Below, in pieces: positions 46,864 to 49,082 of a stretch of 49,082 nucleotides of DNA (its first letter is position 1; every line of letters begins with the position of its first letter). Origin of the DNA: Burkholderiaceae bacterium (GTDB taxonomy: Bacteria; Pseudomonadota; Gammaproteobacteria; Burkholderiales; Burkholderiaceae_C); assembly GCA_004323695.1 (NCBI GenBank), contig SCRU01000177.1, positions 1-49,082 of the forward strand, read 5' to 3'. The translations under genes were made by a program, and so were the position numbers. The notes beneath the pieces were generated by a model. The model saw only the letters and a list, made by a program, of their open reading frames with translations. It had not been told where the DNA came from and did no database searches.

Positions 46864-48255
46864 TTGCCCGCTGCCTTGCTAGTTCTAGGTCATTTCGTCT
46901 TTGTCCTGATCTGCCTGTTGATCTATGCGGTGAACACCCACGTCAGCGGGCAACGCCGGCATCCGTCGGCCGCCATCGCCTGGGTTCTGCTGATCGCGCT
47001 GGTGCCCTACGTCGGGCTGCCGTTCTTTCTGGTGCTTGGCACGCGCAAGTTCGTGCGTCCGCCGCGCCGTCCCGCTGCCCCGCAGCGGACGTTCGACGAC
47101 ACGGTACGGGCCTGGGCCATCGCCACGCTGGAAGGCATGGGCCTGGGCGCACCCGAGGCGCAGCAGATGGTGCGCTTTCATGCCGATGGTCTGATGGCAT
47201 GGGACGAACTGGCCGCCGTCATCGACAGCGCCCGGCGCCGGCTGGATATCTGCACGTATGTCCTTGCCAACGACGAGGTGGGCAAACGCGTGGTCAACCT
47301 GCTGCGGGCGCGCGCCGGCGCGGGCGTTCGCGTGCGCCTGCTGCTCGACGCCGCGGGCAGCCTGCGCACCTCGCGGCGGCAGATCCGGCGCTTGCGCGAG
47401 GCGGGCGTGCAGGTGCGCTGGTTCATGCCGCTGCTCCACAACCCGATGCGCGGGCGCGTGAATCTGCGCAACCACCGCAAGCTGGCGATTGCCGATGGGC
47501 ACCGCTTGTGGAGCGGCGGACGCAACCTCGCCGCCGAATACTTTCAGGGCCATGACCGCACGCCGGCCTGGATCGATCTGAGCTTCACCGTGCACGGTTC
47601 GCTGGCGCAGGCGGCGCTGGACCTGTTCGAATACCATTGGCGCCACACCAACGGCCCCCAGGAAAACAGTCCCCAGGCAGACGCCCCGGAGCCGAGCGGA
47701 CCCGCGCCCGAGGCGGGGCGGCATCTGGCCCAGATGGTCCCCAGTGGCCCGGACCAGGCGGAAGACACGGTCTATGCGCTGCTGCTGACGGCGATCTACC
47801 AGGCGCGCCAGCGCGTCCTGGCGGTGACGCCCTACTTCGTGCCGGACGACAACCTCTTGACGGCCTTGCGCCTGGCCGCCCGGCGCGGCGTGCAGGTGGA
47901 GTTAATCGTTCCGCGGCGATCGAATCACCGGCTGGCCGACATTGCACGCCAGCGCGCGCTGCGCGATCTGGTGGCGGCCGGCGCCCGGGTGCGGCTGACG
48001 GGGGGCATGACACACGCCAAGGCGATCGTGGTGGACGACGCGCTGGCGCTGGCCGGTTCGCTGAACCTGGACGCGCGCAGCCTGTTTTTGAATTTCGAGT
48101 TGATGGTCGCGTTCTATGCAGCCAACGACATCGCAGCCGTCGACCACTGGATTGCGGCAACGGCCCGGGGCACGCGCCCATTCGTGGCGCACCCCGTGTC
48201 CCTGTGGCGCGACATCCTGGAAGGCCTGGTGCGCTGGCTGGGTTTCCAGATCTGA
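46864..48255 (+). CDS. cls: cardiolipin synthase (phospholipase D family)
   Basis: This protein of about 463 residues joins two phosphatidylglycerols into cardiolipin. Two N-terminal membrane segments (residues about 3-22 and 37-59) precede two phospholipase D motifs, NHRKLAIADG and THAKAIVVDD. The second motif is followed by GSLNLDARSLFLNFE. No ATG gives the first membrane segment; the start is probably the TTG at 46864, after TTAGGATG. It lies 40 bases after the sensor kinase and is likely in the same operon, so membrane lipid composition may be under the two-component system. Confidence 0.9.
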   Translation: MPAALLVLGHFVFVLICLLIYAVNTHVSGQRRHPSAAIAWVLLIALVPYVGLPFFLVLGTRKFVRPPRRPAAPQRTFDDTVRAWAIATLEGMGLGAPEAQQMVRFHADGLMAWDELAAVIDSARRRLDICTYVLANDEVGKRVVNLLRARAGAGVRVRLLLDAAGSLRTSRRQIRRLREAGVQVRWFMPLLHNPMRGRVNLRNHRKLAIADGHRLWSGGRNLAAEYFQGHDRTPAWIDLSFTVHGSLAQAALDLFEYHWRHTNGPQENSPQADAPEPSGPAPEAGRHLAQMVPSGPDQAEDTVYALLLTAIYQARQRVLAVTPYFVPDDNLLTALRLAARRGVQVELIVPRRSNHRLADIARQRALRDLVAAGARVRLTGGMTHAKAIVVDDALALAGSLNLDARSLFLNFELMVAFYAANDIAAVDHWIAATARGTRPFVAHPVSLWRDILEGLVRWLGFQI

Positions 48256-48268
48256 CACCTCCCCGCTG

Positions 48269-48285
48269 CTTAAGCTTCACCTAAG
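48269..48285 (+). promoter_or_regulatory. PmrA/QseB-like direct-repeat box before the htrA-like gene
   Basis: CTTAAG (48269-48274), five bases, CCTAAG (48280-48285), followed by GCGGG as at the first box. A CATAGT -10-like sequence lies at 48296-48301, so the distance from box to -10 is 10 bases against 11 at 44716-44728. The protease gene starts at 48340. Confidence 0.65.
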
Positions 48286-48339
48286 CGGGGCTGCGCATAG
48301 TTGGGTCATCGAGTCCGATCAACCCACAGGAGATATTCC

Positions 48340-49082
48340 ATGCAAACCGTACCCCTCAAAAGCACGCGCCTGGTGATTGCGCTGCTCGCGGCCGGCCTCA
48401 TCGGCGGCGCCGGTGTGACCGTCTTTCACGCGGAACGCGTGCATGCGGCACCGGTCCCCGCGCCCGCCGCCAGCGCGATCGCAGGGGCGGGCACCCCGAT
48501 GGCCCTGCCCGACTTCGCCCAAATCACGCAACGCTATGGCCCCGCGGTGGTGAACATCACCGTGACCGGCAGCACCAAGGTATCCAACGACATGCCGATG
48601 GCGGGCCACCCCGGGAACGACGACCCATTCGGCAATGATCCGTTCTTCCAGTTCTTCCGCCAGTTCCAGCAAGGGCAAGGCCAGGGTGGAACGCATGAGG
48701 TTCCGATGCGCGCCGAGGGTTCGGGCTTCATCATCAGCCCGGACGGCATCATCCTGACGAATGCGCACGTCGTGCACAACGCCAAGACCGTGACCGTGAA
48801 ACTCACCGACCGGCGCGAATACCGCGCCAAGGTGCTGGGGCAGGATCCGAAGACGGATATCGCGGTGCTCAAGATCAACGCCACCAACCTGCCCGTGGTG
48901 GTGCTGGGCAACAGCAACACCCTGCGGGTCGGCGAATGGGTGCTCGCGATCGGCTCCCCGTTCGGCTTCGAGAACTCGGTCACGGCGGGGGTGGTCAGCG
49001 CCAAGGGCCGCTCGCTGCCGGACGACGACGAGGTGCCCTTCATCCAGACCGACGTTGCAGTGAATCCCGGCAATTCGGGCGG
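48340..49082 (+). CDS. HtrA/DegP-type periplasmic serine protease (partial, cut by window end)
   Basis: The first 247 residues of a second HtrA protein. An N-terminal hydrophobic segment (residues about 9-28) acts as a signal peptide or anchor. A Gly/Gln/Phe-rich linker (NDPFFQFFRQFQQGQGQGG) follows. The protease triad His is in TNAHVVHN, Asp in KTDIAVL, and the Ser in NPGNSGG at the very edge. PDZ domains, if present, lie beyond the window. CAGGAG eight bases before the ATG is the ribosome-binding site. The upstream PmrA-like box separates its control from that of mucD, which follows rpoE. Confidence 0.93.
   Translation, partial: MQTVPLKSTRLVIALLAAGLIGGAGVTVFHAERVHAAPVPAPAASAIAGAGTPMALPDFAQITQRYGPAVVNITVTGSTKVSNDMPMAGHPGNDDPFGNDPFFQFFRQFQQGQGQGGTHEVPMRAEGSGFIISPDGIILTNAHVVHNAKTVTVKLTDRREYRAKVLGQDPKTDIAVLKINATNLPVVVLGNSNTLRVGEWVLAIGSPFGFENSVTAGVVSAKGRSLPDDDEVPFIQTDVAVNPGNSG

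Overview
This window comes from a GC-rich betaproteobacterium (about two thirds G+C by eye). It is most likely Burkholderiales, family Comamonadaceae, something like Polaromonas or Rhodoferax. The evidence is the gene order (trpBA-accD, the fab cluster joined to rpoE-rseAB-mucD-lepA-lepB-rnc-era-recO-pdxJ-acpS), the protein sequences, and short dispersed repeats of a kind I associate with that family. Almost everything is core chromosome. I see no rRNA, tRNA, phage, IS element or CRISPR array.

Layout. (1) 1-3162: trpB (end), trpA and accD, then a YggT membrane protein and a LON-domain protein. (2) 3265-5873: lysS convergent with nagZ. (3) 24098 down to 4806: a long minus-strand run. In transcription order it holds yceD, rpmF, plsX, fabH, fabD, fabG, acpP, fabF, a YgfX-like gene, rpoE, rseA, rseB, mucD, a leader with a predicted small RNA or attenuator, lepA, lepB, a DUF4845 gene, rnc, era, recO, pdxJ, acpS and nagZ. 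It combines fatty-acid and phospholipid synthesis, envelope-stress control, protein export, ribosome maturation and cofactor synthesis. (4) 24124-28593: maf and an RsmI-like methylase on plus; sppA, a Rieske protein, a Gph-like phosphatase and rluC on minus. (5) 28594-32164: a long structured leader and rne, divergent from rluC. (6) 32163-36467: hemY, hemX, hemD, hemC on minus. (7) 36516-40026: ppc and a small fatty-acid-hydroxylase-like protein. (8) 40056-43227: an AI-2E transporter and an AlgR/AlgZ-type two-component pair on minus, divergent from argH. (9) 44700-49082: an OmpR/PmrA-type response regulator, its kinase, a cardiolipin synthase and a second HtrA protease cut by the window end.

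How the parts connect. There are two envelope-quality systems here. One is sigma-E/RseA/RseB with a MucD-type HtrA. The other is a PmrA/QseB-like two-component system followed by cardiolipin synthase and another HtrA. Near-identical direct repeats, CTTAAG-N5-CCTAAG, sit before the response regulator and before the second htrA, so the regulator probably controls both its own operon and that protease. Homologues of the Pseudomonas algU-mucA-mucB-mucD set and of its algZR-argH-hemCD neighbourhood both lie in this one window.

The most unusual signals are non-coding: the paired PmrA-like boxes; a 66-nt predicted RNA ending in a strong terminator directly before lepA; six copies of an exact-length 17-nt inverted repeat (GCTAY-N7-RTAGC), three of which lie in or at the edge of essential genes; and a hairpin-rich 0.5-kb rne leader.
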